A DNA stretch of 64,000 bases. Origin: CBDCKN01 sp965219035. GTDB taxonomy: Bacteria > Gemmatimonadota > Gemmatimonadetes > Longimicrobiales > Gaopeijiaceae. This document shows, piece by piece, positions 24,320-33,206 of this stretch; the first letter of the stretch is position 1; every line of letters starts with the position of its first letter. The stretch is from NCBI GenBank assembly GCA_965219035.1, contig CBDCMR010000002.1, forward strand, positions 62,001 to 126,000, in the 5' to 3' direction. The notes under the pieces are model-generated. The model was not told where the DNA came from. It saw only the letters and a list, made by a program, of their open reading frames with translations, and searched no databases. The position numbers and the translations under genes are program-made.

Positions 24320-26170
24320 TCAGGTGGCCGCATCCACGGAGGCGCCGATTCCGTACTTCATCTGTCGGGCGTTCAACGCTTCAGCCCCGCCGTCAAGAAC
24401 ATCCAGTACCGCCTGTCGCACTGTGCTACTCTCGCATGACAAGAAGCCGACGTTAGGGACCCTGCACGTTGTGCCGTCGGAGTCCATGTGGACGATTTGG
24501 TCCGCATCGGTTAGCACAACCAGGTTCGCGTTGTGCGACGTGACGAGGAACTGTTGGGACTCCTTTCGGTCGACCAGGTCCGGGGCGATCGTCCCGGCGA
24601 TGTAGCGGTTGTCGAGGTTGTCCTCGGGTTGGTCAATGATCAGCGGTCCGCGTTCATTCCGGAGCAAGAGGGGGAACACGGCCACACTTCTTTGACCGGC
24701 GGAGAGATTTGGCATCGGGACGAACCCAGCGCTACCGACCGATAGGCTTATCTGGACATCGTCCTCGTCAAGTACATCGAAGATGTCCACGAACTTTACG
24801 TCCCAAAGGAGGTCCCGAAACTCAAACTTCTTCTCCTCCACGCTGAGTTGTTCGAGCCGGCCGAACAGCTCTCTGAGCCCTCGGTATGGGCCGCCGGTGC
24901 TCATCTCGCCGAGATACGACACGATCTCAACGGCGGTATCCCCGTGGCGATCTCGAAAACTGTCACGCTTCGCAGTAACCGAGTCAGGCAAGAACTCTAG
25001 CTGAACGTCGTCGAGCTCTTCATTGAGTTGCTCGATGAGCGTATGGCGGGCCAACGCGATCTGTTCGCGATACGCGATTACTGAATCGCAATGCGCTCGG
25101 AGGGTCTCAGCGACCTTCCGCACGTTGGCGACCAACTCTGCACACTCGCTCTCGACTGTCGGCAGACGCCTCGTCTCCTCAAGTACCTGGATGCGCCTCG
25201 CCAGCACATCCCGTTCTTCCGGGCTCAGCGCCTCGACCTGCGGTCCGTATACGTCTTCGCGGAAATGGACGAACTCCGCGCGGACTGACTGCAGTGCCCC
25301 TTCCGCAGCTTTTTGGACTTCGCCAACCGCGTTCTCCAGGCTGGAGGCCGCGGAGGCCTCCTCAGACACCAGCGTTGAAAGCTGACCGGAAAGGGCCTCG
25401 AGGGAGGCATGGGCGCCTGCGGCGGCATCCGGGATTTCACCGTGGTCGAACTCCAGGCCGGTACGCACTCGATCCTCAAGGCTGGCGGTCGCGGACGCCG
25501 AGGCGCTCACGAGAGATTGGAGTCGCTCCTCTGCCGACAAGAACCACTCGTATTGATCATGCAGATCGAGTACCTGACCCGCCTCCAGAGCGGTCAGAGC
25601 GTCCCTCTTGGCTCGCAGGTCCCAGAGGTCCTTGAGTCTCGCGGCCAAGCGCCGCATATGCCCCTGAAGAAAGGGGATCTCCTCTCGGGCTCCCACGATG
25701 ACCCCATCGATCTTCGAATACAGGTTCTGGATTGCGGCACGGTCACCGATTCGATCGAGGAGCTCAACTCGGGCCGAAGGGCGATCTGCTACGGCTTCGA
25801 TCTCATGCCAACCGAGGATGGCGATGGGAAACGGGAGCTGGGCGTCTGCCGGCACTGACGTCGGCGTGCCGGCCGTGTCGATCATGGTGATACGGTCCGG
25901 TGAGTCTGCTCTACGGGTAATCAGGTTGTACTCGCCGCCCTCCGCTCGGACCAGGCATTCCACGTACCCTGCGGGTCCCAGGACATGCTCGACGTGGCGC
26001 CGCACCGAGTCGCGGCGTTCATCCGGCACGGGCGTATTGAGAACGAATCGGAGGCACTCGAGGAGTGCCGTCTTCCCCGACCCCTTGCCTCCGATAAGGG
26101 CGTTTAGCCCCTCATTCAGTTCCACCCACAAGTCGGGTATGAAGGTCCCCACCACATGCAACCCAACCAC
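24320..26170 (-). CDS. AAA/SMC-like ATPase half of a split PHP-AAA (TrlF-like) gene
   Basis: 616 residues from an internal ATG; coding similarity extends in frame up to 26215. Walker A is GGKGSGKTALLE, an ABC-type signature is NLSAGQRS, Walker B is PLIIDQPEDNLDN and the H-loop region is FLVTSHNANLV. Long helical arms lie between, as in Rad50/SMC-like and TrlF-type proteins. The 9-bp duplication AAACGAAAG (26216-26224 and 29547-29555) shows that an IS1595-family transposon separated it from the PHP half at 29526. Rejoined, the frame reads ...AEVKAALSF-PHRVRLKK.... The AAA half has lost its start. A role in defence is suspected from this architecture, not shown. Confidence 0.88.
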   Translation of the reverse strand: MVGLHVVGTFIPDLWVELNEGLNALIGGKGSGKTALLECLRFVLNTPVPDERRDSVRRHVEHVLGPAGYVECLVRAEGGEYNLITRRADSPDRITMIDTAGTPTSVPADAQLPFPIAILGWHEIEAVADRPSARVELLDRIGDRAAIQNLYSKIDGVIVGAREEIPFLQGHMRRLAARLKDLWDLRAKRDALTALEAGQVLDLHDQYEWFLSAEERLQSLVSASASATASLEDRVRTGLEFDHGEIPDAAAGAHASLEALSGQLSTLVSEEASAASSLENAVGEVQKAAEGALQSVRAEFVHFREDVYGPQVEALSPEERDVLARRIQVLEETRRLPTVESECAELVANVRKVAETLRAHCDSVIAYREQIALARHTLIEQLNEELDDVQLEFLPDSVTAKRDSFRDRHGDTAVEIVSYLGEMSTGGPYRGLRELFGRLEQLSVEEKKFEFRDLLWDVKFVDIFDVLDEDDVQISLSVGSAGFVPMPNLSAGQRSVAVFPLLLRNERGPLIIDQPEDNLDNRYIAGTIAPDLVDRKESQQFLVTSHNANLVVLTDADQIVHMDSDGTTCRVPNVGFLSCESSTVRQAVLDVLDGGAEALNARQMKYGIGASVDAAT

Positions 26171-26260
26171 GCGCGGGTGGCTAATTTGTGGCTTCTTGAG
26201 GCGTACCCGATGCGGAAACGAAAGGGTATTATATCCGATGGTAACCAGATTCTGAGCTTC

Positions 26261-26479
26261 TTATGACGGCTTGTTGCCCTCACGCTTCTGCACGAACTTC
26301 CAGTCTTCACGCTTGCGCGGTGGCGTCGCGAGGATCGCCTTCATGATATTTTCCGGTGTGTCAGGAATCGGCTCCGGCATAGGGTAATCCGGTGGACGAC
26401 CGCGCGGCTTACTCTCCTGCTTCTTCTTTGAGTCCGTCACCTTCCGCTCCTTGTAGTCCGTCAAGACCTCACCGTTCAA
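26261..26479 (-). CDS. Small basic passenger protein
   Basis: 72 residues, Lys/Pro rich (KKQESKPRGRPPDYPMPEPI, NIMKAILATPPRKREDWKF). It contains an AT-hook-like PRGRPP. The start overlaps the stop of the previous gene by 4 bases, so translation is likely coupled. Function unknown. Confidence 0.6.
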   Translation of the reverse strand: MNGEVLTDYKERKVTDSKKKQESKPRGRPPDYPMPEPIPDTPENIMKAILATPPRKREDWKFVQKREGNKPS

Positions 26480-26709
26480 CTCCTCGACCGCCCACTGAGC
26501 CAGGGTAAGCTCTGCAGACGACGTGTATTGACGACAAAGAGGAAACGGTTACGTCCGTAGCGGGCGTTCAGATAGTCGCGCACCCAGACCCCCGCCTCTT
26601 CCTTGGGCTCATCGACCGTCCACTCACCTTCATCATCGCACGCTGCCAGGACCGAACCGACCCAGGGTATGCCGTCACCGGGCTTGAACTCCAATCTTAC
26701 CCGAATCAC
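26476..26709 (-). CDS. Small passenger protein, unknown
   Basis: 77 residues (RVRLEFKPGDGIPWVGSVLA, VRDYLNARYGRNRFLFVV). It overlaps both neighbours by 4 bases, forming a tight cluster behind the transposase. No motif recognised. Confidence 0.6.
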   Translation of the reverse strand: MIRVRLEFKPGDGIPWVGSVLAACDDEGEWTVDEPKEEAGVWVRDYLNARYGRNRFLFVVNTRRLQSLPWLSGRSRS

Positions 26710-27065
26710 CGAAGATACTTCGTTGATAGAGTGCCTTTCATATTAGCCAAACTACTCATCAACCGATCTGCGGCAAACATGACTACTGACTTGTAGTTAT
26801 TTTGCTCTTTTCCATCTAACGGTATTGATCTACGGATCAACGCGACACGCTGATCTTGCTTTTTCGTTTCACGATGCACCGCGTAGATCTCAAACGTTAC
26901 AACAGCTGAGTCGCCGGTTGCTGGATACTCGATAGAGTGTAGACGAATATCCAACGTGCATTCCTCAGTCAGTACGTATTCCGTCATCGCTCTTTCTCGT
27001 TCTGCTCGCTCTGATAGCTCCGCCAAGACCTTATCCATAGCTGGTGATAAGGCAGCGTTGCTCAC
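26706..27065 (-). CDS. Passenger protein, unknown
   Basis: 119 residues with a helical N-terminus (DKVLAELSERAERERAMTEY) and a beta-rich remainder (CTLDIRLHSIEY, SAVVTFEIYAVHRE). It begins 18 bases after the transposase stop, so the two are probably co-transcribed. Family unknown. Confidence 0.6.
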   Translation of the reverse strand: MSNAALSPAMDKVLAELSERAERERAMTEYVLTEECTLDIRLHSIEYPATGDSAVVTFEIYAVHRETKKQDQRVALIRRSIPLDGKEQNNYKSVVMFAADRLMSSLANMKGTLSTKYLR

Positions 27066-27083
27066 CTCACCGCTCGTGTCCGT

Positions 27084-28046
27084 TCATCGCGCTCCTGCTG
27101 GCAACCCGTTGTCGGTGGTGAGGTCCTCGTAGCGGAGACGCTTGCCCTCGAGACCCCGGATGATGTCCTGCATCTGGTCGATCGTGTGGAGCGGGCGGAC
27201 GTTGTGCCGGCCCGCGAACTCGTTCACGTACCTGTCAAGGTGCTTGGGCGACATCTTATGGTAGACGCCCTTATACGCCCGCTTGAGCATCGACCAGAAG
27301 CTCTCGATGCCGTTTGTGTGAACCTGGTCGCGTACGTACTCACCGACCGAGTGCTCGACCCACTCGTGATTGGGTATGCCACGATAAGCCGACGCACCGT
27401 CGGTATAAACCTTGGGACCGTCTTCCTTCCGAAGCGTCACGGTCTCAACGAAACCTTGAAGCGTCTCTTTGGTCATGTTCTCGACCACGTGAGCGAACAC
27501 CTGTCCCGTGGCCCGGTCCTTCGCCCCAACGACAGGTGTCTTACCCACCGGCCCACGGCCTAGGGTCTTGCGGTTCTTCTTGCCACCGAAGTAGCTCTCA
27601 TCCACCTCGATGGGTCCCTCGAACGGACCCGGCTGCTGCTGCTCGTTCCACGCCTCGCGGAGACGGTGCGCTAGAAACCACGCCGCCTTCTGCGTGATCC
27701 CCAGGTCGCGGTGCAGTTTCATCGAGGATTGTCCCTTGAGGCCGGTGGCCAACAGGTAGGTGGCGATGGCCCAGGTCTGATAGCTTAGGTTGCTGTCGGC
27801 CATGGCCGTGCCGGTCTTCACGCTGAAGAATTTTCGGCAGCCCTTCTCGCGGCAACGGTACGGTTGGCTCGGGTGCTTCGCTCCTACCTGCACGTTCATG
27901 CCACCACAGTGCGGACAGGACGGTTCGTCACCCCAGCGGCTGTGAGCGATCCACTGCTCTGCGGCCGCGTTGTCGGGAAACATTCGCGTGATGTCCAGAA
28001 GGGAAAGGCCTTCCCTGAAGTGCTTGCCGGGTGCTGACTTAGCCAT
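27084..28046 (-). CDS. IS1595-family transposase (ISXO2-like)
   Basis: 320 residues. An N-terminal zinc ribbon (CPHCGG...CREKGC) is followed by the DDE core: D in IEVDESYFGGK, D in KVYTDGASAY and the N/E region HTNGIESFWSMLKR. The ATG at 28046 is preceded by GGAGG at 5 bases, so it is preferred to the GTG at 28061. It appears intact and would mobilise the whole 3.3-kb unit. Confidence 0.92.
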   Translation of the reverse strand: MAKSAPGKHFREGLSLLDITRMFPDNAAAEQWIAHSRWGDEPSCPHCGGMNVQVGAKHPSQPYRCREKGCRKFFSVKTGTAMADSNLSYQTWAIATYLLATGLKGQSSMKLHRDLGITQKAAWFLAHRLREAWNEQQQPGPFEGPIEVDESYFGGKKNRKTLGRGPVGKTPVVGAKDRATGQVFAHVVENMTKETLQGFVETVTLRKEDGPKVYTDGASAYRGIPNHEWVEHSVGEYVRDQVHTNGIESFWSMLKRAYKGVYHKMSPKHLDRYVNEFAGRHNVRPLHTIDQMQDIIRGLEGKRLRYEDLTTDNGLPAGAR

Positions 28047-28654
28047 CTTTCCTCCACTCACGATTTCTATACTAATAGTAACATGTTTTGTGCCAGATGT
28101 AAACCCCTTGTCTGACCGTGGGTGATGGTTTCTAGGAGGACCTTCTCACGGTTCTGACGGGTATCACAGAAAGGATGAAGAACGGCAGGAGGGATCCGTA
28201 AGCGCCGTGTTGCACCAACGCTCTGGGAACCATGCAGTACCCAGAGGCAATAGATGGAAGGAGTGATTCCTTCCGGAAAGGCGGCACCCTTAGGGTCGTT
28301 GGTCCCACGTAGGGTGTGATCCCTCCTGCCGCGTATTTCCTTGTAAACTCCTGCCGCGTATTTCCTTGTAAACCCCTGTCACGTAGAGGTTTCACGCAGC
28401 TGCGTCTCTGGAAACGGCCTTGTCAAGGGGTCCAACAATCTGTATGTTGATCTTGCCAGTTATCGTGTAGGGGACCCTCACGTCGGGTTACCTACCGAAT
28501 ACAAGAGCCCAAGCACAAGCCGAGAGGGTAGCTCCCGACCGGCGGGTGAACAGGTAGGAGTCTTTCCGCACGTTCCCTATGTGGTGACTGGCAAAATGGC
28601 CCGGCACCACGTCTGGGTGTTTGAGCCTCCACAAATTGCCAAGAGGGAATATCA
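28047..28654 (+). other. Intergenic stretch between divergent transposon genes, with a tandem repeat
   Basis: No gene is supportable. A 25-bp unit (TCCTGCCGCGTATTTCCTTG plus TAAAC) occurs twice in tandem at 28324-28373. Promoters for both directions must lie here, but I cannot pick one with confidence. Confidence 0.5.
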
Positions 28655-28852
28655 ATGGAGTACAAGATACTGACGCAAAAAGATCGGTTTTTCGCGGGCA
28701 AGTTTGACCCTCAGAAACTTGAACGAGCTATCAATGCCTACGTCCAAGAAGGTTGGCTTGTTGCGTCGATGGCAGCAGCGAGTTTTCCGTCGCTTACCGG
28801 TAAACGCGAAGAGCTTATCGTTCTGCTGCAACGGGAGAGTGTTGATGGTTGA
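28655..28852 (+). CDS. DUF4177-family small protein
   Basis: 65 residues with the classic pattern MEYKILTQKDRFFAGKFDP, INAYVQEGWLVASMA and KREELIVLLQRE. A small alpha/beta protein of unknown role, common beside mobile genes. GAGGGA lies 8-13 bases before the ATG. It overlaps the next gene by 8 bases. Confidence 0.85.
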   Translation: MEYKILTQKDRFFAGKFDPQKLERAINAYVQEGWLVASMAAASFPSLTGKREELIVLLQRESVDG

Positions 28853-29138
28853 ATCTCGCCATGGAGTCAAGGGCACGATCTGCGACGGTGTGTTCTTTAC
28901 CGAGGTGAGGATCGCCCGCCAAATAATCGTACGCAATAAAGGCCGCGTCGAGATCGAATTTTCTCGGCAAAATTCCGACCTATCAGAGATAAAGCGTGCA
29001 CTTGCTGCGAAAGCGAAAGCGAAAGGTGCTAATGTCATCATGGCATTTCGTTACGGCCAACGTAAACACAACTGGTGGGAAATACACTTATGGGACTCTG
29101 AGTCATGGTTCGGTAAAGGTGTTATGGTTCACATATAA
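28845..29138 (+). CDS. Hypothetical passenger protein partnered with DUF4177
   Basis: 97 residues from the ATG overlapping the DUF4177 stop (FFTEVRIARQIIVRNKGRVE, LAAKAKAKGANVIMAFRYGQ, KHNWWEIHLWDSESWFGKG). The pattern of a beta strand then Ala/Lys-rich helix then 'ANVI..F.YGQ' resembles small YbjQ/DUF-like folds, but I cannot name the family. Overlap with the previous gene implies translational coupling. AT-richer than the chromosome. Confidence 0.6.
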   Translation: MVESRHGVKGTICDGVFFTEVRIARQIIVRNKGRVEIEFSRQNSDLSEIKRALAAKAKAKGANVIMAFRYGQRKHNWWEIHLWDSESWFGKGVMVHI

Positions 29139-29232
29139 CCGCGTTATGTTTGAATAATGAACAAAGAAGAAATCCGTTGTCGTAAGTTTCTCATGATCTA
29201 GCCTTTGATTTTATAAATTGCCCAGACGGTAT

Positions 29233-29481
29233 ATGATCAATCTTCATCGACTAACTGAGGACCAACTCGCCGCGATCCAAACAACTCTTCAAGCTCATGA
29301 TAGTGTTGTTCCGTTAGAACTGGAGGTTGGAGTTTTAAGCGGAATAGTATTCTCGGTAGCTTTTTTTCAGGAAGAAGGGTCTTCTCCCCTATACTTGATG
29401 CTGTCTCTTCCTGCTGTTCGACAGATGTCAAAGGCGCTTGCTCGGGGGATTGACGACTATTTGGATCAGGAAACGGAATAA
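29233..29481 (+). CDS. Hypothetical passenger protein
   Basis: 82 residues (HRLTEDQLAAIQTTLQAHDS, LPAVRQMSKALARGIDDYL). The ATG at 29233 is chosen over an earlier non-ATG start because the predicted fold begins there. It is the last gene before the right transposon end. Function unknown. Confidence 0.55.
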   Translation: MINLHRLTEDQLAAIQTTLQAHDSVVPLELEVGVLSGIVFSVAFFQEEGSSPLYLMLSLPAVRQMSKALARGIDDYLDQETE

Positions 29482-29525
29482 GTTTCGTCATCATTATATA
29501 TTCCCTTCTTTTTGGGGATTATTGG

Positions 29526-30341
29526 TTACCATCGGATATAATTCCCAAACGAAAGGGCCGCCTTGACCTCCGCGAAGCTTGGGTTCTCCGCTCGAAGCCA
29601 TGTCGCGCGCCCGCGCGCACCTAGATGGTCGTGGTGATGCGCATCGCTAGATGCTACGCAGACCGCCTGAGGAATCGGAGTTCCGTCGACGGTCGCATGT
29701 GCCCCGTCGAAAAACGAAGCGGTCGCTAAATCCCGCACCTCAAGCGCGTTGAACGCCGCTTCCCTAATGAAGCCCAAGAAGGCGTCGTCGTTGTAGATGT
29801 CGTCGATGCTTCTCGACTTGTGCGGTTTCTTTCCCTGATGCAGGTGGGCCGGGATGAACAGAGCGCCCTCGTCCCGGAGCATTCGACCCACATCAACGAT
29901 GCTGCTCTTGAACCCCGACGGGTAATCGCTGGTCGCGTAATTTAGCGCCTTCTTGGCCTTCTCGAGCCCAAAGCCATAACCGCTCGGATCGTCTGGGTCC
30001 GCAATAACGATAGCATGGAAGAAGTGATCCTTGCCGACCTTGGCGGACATGGTGTCCACGAAGACGTTGATCTCGGCACCCGGCAGCAAGGCAGTGTTCG
30101 GAGCCTCCGCCTGGAGCGCTTCGAGTTCAGCGGGCGATGGGAATTCTTGGTGCTTCAGGACTACCGCGACATCGTACCCAAGCTCCGTCAGTTGTCCGCC
30201 TAGCAGGGATGTCGCGTCTATCTCGCCGTACTCATAATCACTGGACCCGGGCATGTGCACGTGGAAGTCCGTCTTAAGCCAACGCGCACCTGCGCCGTTG
30301 GCTTTCTTCGCCAACTGTTTGAGGAACTCCTTTACCTGCAC
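29526..30341 (-). CDS. PHP-domain half of a split PHP-AAA (TrlF-like) gene
   Basis: 271 residues; the last five (NYIRW region) are encoded by the transposon end. PHP metal-binding motifs are visible: TDFHVHMPGSSDY, GAEINVFVD, HFFHAIVI, FIPAHLHQG and ASSDAHHHDHLG. PHP domains are phosphoesterases using two or three metal ions. In TrlF-like proteins this domain precedes an SMC-like ATPase, which is exactly what lies beyond the transposon. The intact ancestor would be about 900 residues. The halves may still be made separately, but the second lacks a normal start. Confidence 0.88.
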   Translation of the reverse strand: MQVKEFLKQLAKKANGAGARWLKTDFHVHMPGSSDYEYGEIDATSLLGGQLTELGYDVAVVLKHQEFPSPAELEALQAEAPNTALLPGAEINVFVDTMSAKVGKDHFFHAIVIADPDDPSGYGFGLEKAKKALNYATSDYPSGFKSSIVDVGRMLRDEGALFIPAHLHQGKKPHKSRSIDDIYNDDAFLGFIREAAFNALEVRDLATASFFDGAHATVDGTPIPQAVCVASSDAHHHDHLGARGRATWLRAENPSFAEVKAALSFGNYIRW

Positions 30342-30798
30342 GCCATCCCCCTGATCGAAGGCCGTCTCGCGATTGTGCTGCGAGACAAGAATGGTGACCT
30401 CGCGGGCAGCGCGCGACCCTCTAGCTCGCTCGGCTGGCCAAGAAGCCGAAGACCGCCAGAGGGGCAGCTAGGAGTTGAAGGGCGGTAGGGCCGCCTGGAG
30501 ACGACGGAGGCGGAAACGTTGATCCGTGCGAAGAGGCGGTCTGGCGGCACCTGCGCTACCGCGTCGGAAGGCAGTGGCGCGGGCGTCGACCGAGGTGTGC
30601 TCCGGCAAACTGGGAGGAACTCCAAGAGGCGAAGGAGCATCGGCCGCATGATCCAGCCGCTGGCCAGGGTTCGCGCGACATCGTGCACACTGTTGGCACA
30701 CTTTTCACCCCAGACAACCAAAGGGCCGACACCCGCCAATGGCGTAAGTGTCGGCCCCTCTTAGCCTTCCACCAGTGCCCCGCCAGGGACTCCCCTCT
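30342..30798 (+). other. Intergenic, one strong hairpin
   Basis: No gene is supported. A faint coding trace on the plus strand (EEAVWRHLRYRVGRQWRGRR) is unrecognised. The strong hairpin is listed separately. Confidence 0.5.
30723..30757 (+). terminator. Strong hairpin, probable terminator
   Basis: GGGCCGACAC pairs perfectly with GTGTCGGCCC around a 15-base loop, followed by CTCTT. It lies between the PHP gene and the IS3-type element. Confidence 0.55.
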
Positions 30799-30865
30799 CT
30801 GCCAACTTAGGTGAGACACGGAACGAGTAAAGAATTAGAGTAGGGCGAAGGCAGAGAAACCGAGG

Positions 30866-31318
30866 ATGCTGAGACACCGAGAGAGAATGGAAGAGAATGG
30901 AATCGCCCCACTAACCTGGGAGGGTAAGCGAAGCGCGGCAGCTGCTCCGGACGCGGAGGTGGTAGATAAGCCGACGCGCCGACGGTTTAGTCCGTCGTAC
31001 AAGCTGCGGGTCGTCGAAGAAGCGGACCGGTGCACGGAGCCGGGAGAGGTAGGGCGACTCCTGCGACGCGAGGGCTTGTACTCGTCGCACCTGACGACAT
31101 GGCGCAAGGCGGTGCGGAGTGGGTCGCTGAGAGCGCTGTCGAAGAGACGAGGTCGAAAGCCGAGCGAACGGAATCCGCTGGAGGGGAAAGTGCGCAAGCT
31201 GGAGCGTGAGAACACTCGCCTAGAGAAGGAACTCGAGAAGGCGCGCCTGATCATCGACGTCCAGGGAAAAGTTGCAGGGCTGCTGGGATTGAGCCTCGAG
31301 GACGGGACGAACTCGTGA
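30866..31318 (+). CDS. IS3-type transposase OrfA
   Basis: 150 residues. A helix-turn-helix (RRRFSPSYKLRVVEEADRC, EVGRLLRREGLYSSHLTTWR) is followed by a leucine-zipper-like helix (VRKLERENTRLEKELEKARL). It overlaps OrfB by 4 bases (GTGA). Confidence 0.88.
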   Translation: MLRHRERMEENGIAPLTWEGKRSAAAAPDAEVVDKPTRRRFSPSYKLRVVEEADRCTEPGEVGRLLRREGLYSSHLTTWRKAVRSGSLRALSKRRGRKPSERNPLEGKVRKLERENTRLEKELEKARLIIDVQGKVAGLLGLSLEDGTNS

Positions 31319-32238
31319 AGGCGGCCGAGGCGCTGGCCACGTACGTAGGGGTAAAGCCCGCGTGCGATGCGCTCAGGGTCGCCCGAGCCACGTTCTATCG
31401 TCGTCGGAGGCCATCGACCGGGCAGCGGCAGCCCCGGCCGGCTCCCGCCCGGGCCCTGGACACGGCGGAGCGGGCGGAGATCTTCGGCGTGCTGTGCTCG
31501 CCGCGCTTCGCCGACCGCGCGCCCGCGGAAGTGTACGCGACGCTGCTGGACGAAGGCGTCTACCTGTGCTCGGAGCGGACGATGTACCGGATCCTGGCCG
31601 AGAGGCGGGCGGTTCGGGAGCGGCGGGCGCAGCGCAGCCATCCCAACCACCCGAAACCCGAGGTGGTGGCCCGCGCGCCCAACGAGGTGTGGTCCTGGGA
31701 CATCACCCGGCTGCTGGGGCCGGAGAAGTGGCGCTACTTCTACCTGTACGTGATCCTGGACATCTTCAGCCGCTACGTCGCGGGCTGGATGGTGGCGGAG
31801 CGGGAGACCGCAGGCTTGGCCGGGTACCTGGTCGTCGAGACCTGCCTCAAGCAGGGCGTGCGGCCCCGGGTGCTGACGCTGCACTCGGAAGCCCAGTTCA
31901 AGACCGTCAAGTACCACCCGGGCTTCCCGAGCCGCTTCGCCACGATCGAGGAGGTGAAGGACTTCTGCCGCACGTTCTTCCGGTGGTACAACACCAAGCA
32001 CCGGCACGGCGGCATCGGCCTGCTCACCCCCGAACAGGTCCACCTCGGCCGCGCCCCCGAGGTCATCGAGCACCGGCGGAACGTGCTGGCCGCAGCCTAC
32101 GCGACCCGGCCCGACCGCTTCGTCGCCGGCCCGCCGAGGGCCCCGGAACTCCCGGCGGAGGTCTGGATCAACCGCGCACTCCCCGTCACGGCTGCCGATG
32201 GAGCTGAGTCGGAAGGCGGAGAAAGGAGGGCTCACTAA
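31315..32238 (+). pseudogene. IS3-type transposase OrfB lacking part of the catalytic core
   Basis: 307 residues. The HTH_21-like N-terminus and first catalytic Asp (VWSWDITRLLGP) are present, as is the final Glu block (SEAQFKTVKYHPGFP). But the text jumps from VLTLHS directly to EAQFKT. In relatives about 35 residues lie between, including the second catalytic Asp (LHSDRG). The deletion is in frame, so the open frame hides a dead enzyme. The overall family call is firm; the deletion is inferred from the family pattern. Confidence 0.8.
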
Positions 32239-33206
32239 ACTGAACCGGAAAGTGTCTCAAACTCGTTGGCAGGTTCCGCTTCCGCAGACTGGAACTTGAC
32301 TGACCGTTCAAAGAACTCCAGGCACTTGTGGGCGGCGGGGTTTCCGCGCCCCTTCTTGGTGAGTACGCCGCAGTAGCGGTTGTCGAATTCGATGAAACGG
32401 TCGGCGAGCATAACCAGTGTGCCCTTATCGAGGCTCCGGTCGATGAAATGGCGCCAGCCCAATGCGATGCCGTGCCCCGTGGCGGCCGCCTCCAGCAGGT
32501 AGGCATAGCTATCGAACCCGATGTAGCGGGGCGCGTGCTGCGGACGCCCGGCGGCCTCGAACCAGTCCTCCCAAGACGCCCAGCCCTCGTTGGGCCGTGC
32601 GAGATTGAGGAACGTGAGCCCGCCCCAGCCGCTGACAGGTCCGCTGAGGACATCCGCGTGGGCTGCGGCATAGCCGGGCGAGCATAGCGGGCTCACCGCT
32701 TCCTCATGGATCACCACGCGGTCTTCGGAACCGAGATTCGCTTCCCACGCCATGACCACGTCTGCGACCGGCGCCAGCGGCAGGTTCTGCCTATCGTAGT
32801 GGTAGGTCAGGATGCGGATCCCGACTTGCTGACCAAGCGCTTCCCGGAGCGACTGGTATCGCGGCATCAGCAGGAAGTGCGATGCCTCGTGCGAGCAGGC
32901 GATCACGACCTGTTCTCCCCTCGGCCAAGCGGCGAGCTCGGCGACCGCCGCCCGGATGACGGCAAGGCCGGTGCTAACGCCCTCATGGAAGCGTTCACCG
33001 GCATCGGTCAGGGTCACCCCGGTCCGGGATCGTTCGAACAACTGGGTCGAGAGGTGCTTTTCGAGTTTCGCCACCTTGATGCTGATGGCGGGCTGCGAGG
33101 TCCTCAGTTCCCTGGCCGCCCGGGACAGGCTGCCCAGTCGGGCCGCACTTTCGAAGGCGACCAGGGCGCCGGTCCCCGGAATTCCGGAAGGTTTGTTTCG
33201 TTCCAT
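32235..33206 (-). CDS. LysR-family transcriptional regulator (GcvA-like), C-terminus altered
   Basis: 323 residues. The winged HTH at 15-75 contains FESAARLGSLSRAARELRTS and QPAISIKVAKLEKHL; the substrate-binding domain follows. It is divergent from the TonB receptor at 33476 with 269 bases between, the classic layout for a LysR regulator controlling its neighbour; this is inference. The last 11 residues and stop come from the end of the adjoining IS3-type element, so the native C-terminus is lost, but the fold should be complete at that point. Confidence 0.9.
   Translation of the reverse strand: MERNKPSGIPGTGALVAFESAARLGSLSRAARELRTSQPAISIKVAKLEKHLSTQLFERSRTGVTLTDAGERFHEGVSTGLAVIRAAVAELAAWPRGEQVVIACSHEASHFLLMPRYQSLREALGQQVGIRILTYHYDRQNLPLAPVADVVMAWEANLGSEDRVVIHEEAVSPLCSPGYAAAHADVLSGPVSGWGGLTFLNLARPNEGWASWEDWFEAAGRPQHAPRYIGFDSYAYLLEAAATGHGIALGWRHFIDRSLDKGTLVMLADRFIEFDNRYCGVLTKKGRGNPAAHKCLEFFERSVKFQSAEAEPANEFETLSGSV

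Larger units (their letters stand above)
26225..29546 (-). mobile_element. IS1595-family transposon with six passenger genes
   Basis: 3,322 bp. Ends: GGTATTATATCCGATGGTAA (left) and, reverse complement, GGGAATTATATCCGATGGTA (right), both ending ACC. A 9-bp duplication AAACGAAAG flanks it. It holds one transposase, three genes downstream on the same strand and three divergent genes. The plus-strand part is visibly less GC-rich than the surroundings. Confidence 0.93.
30799..32272 (+). mobile_element. IS3-type element inserted at the end of a LysR gene
   Basis: Ends: left CTGCCAACTTAGGTGAGACA, right (reverse complement) CTGCCAACGAGTTTGAGACA. It contains two overlapping transposase frames. The right end supplies the last codons and stop of the LysR gene on the other strand. 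Confidence 0.78.

Noticed and set aside
28324..28373. CRISPR-like repeat
   Set aside because: Only two copies with no spacer between; it is a simple tandem duplication.
28132..28395. Minus-strand 87-residue frame over the tandem repeat
   Set aside because: No domain, no ribosome-binding site, and the repeat itself contributes much of the sequence.
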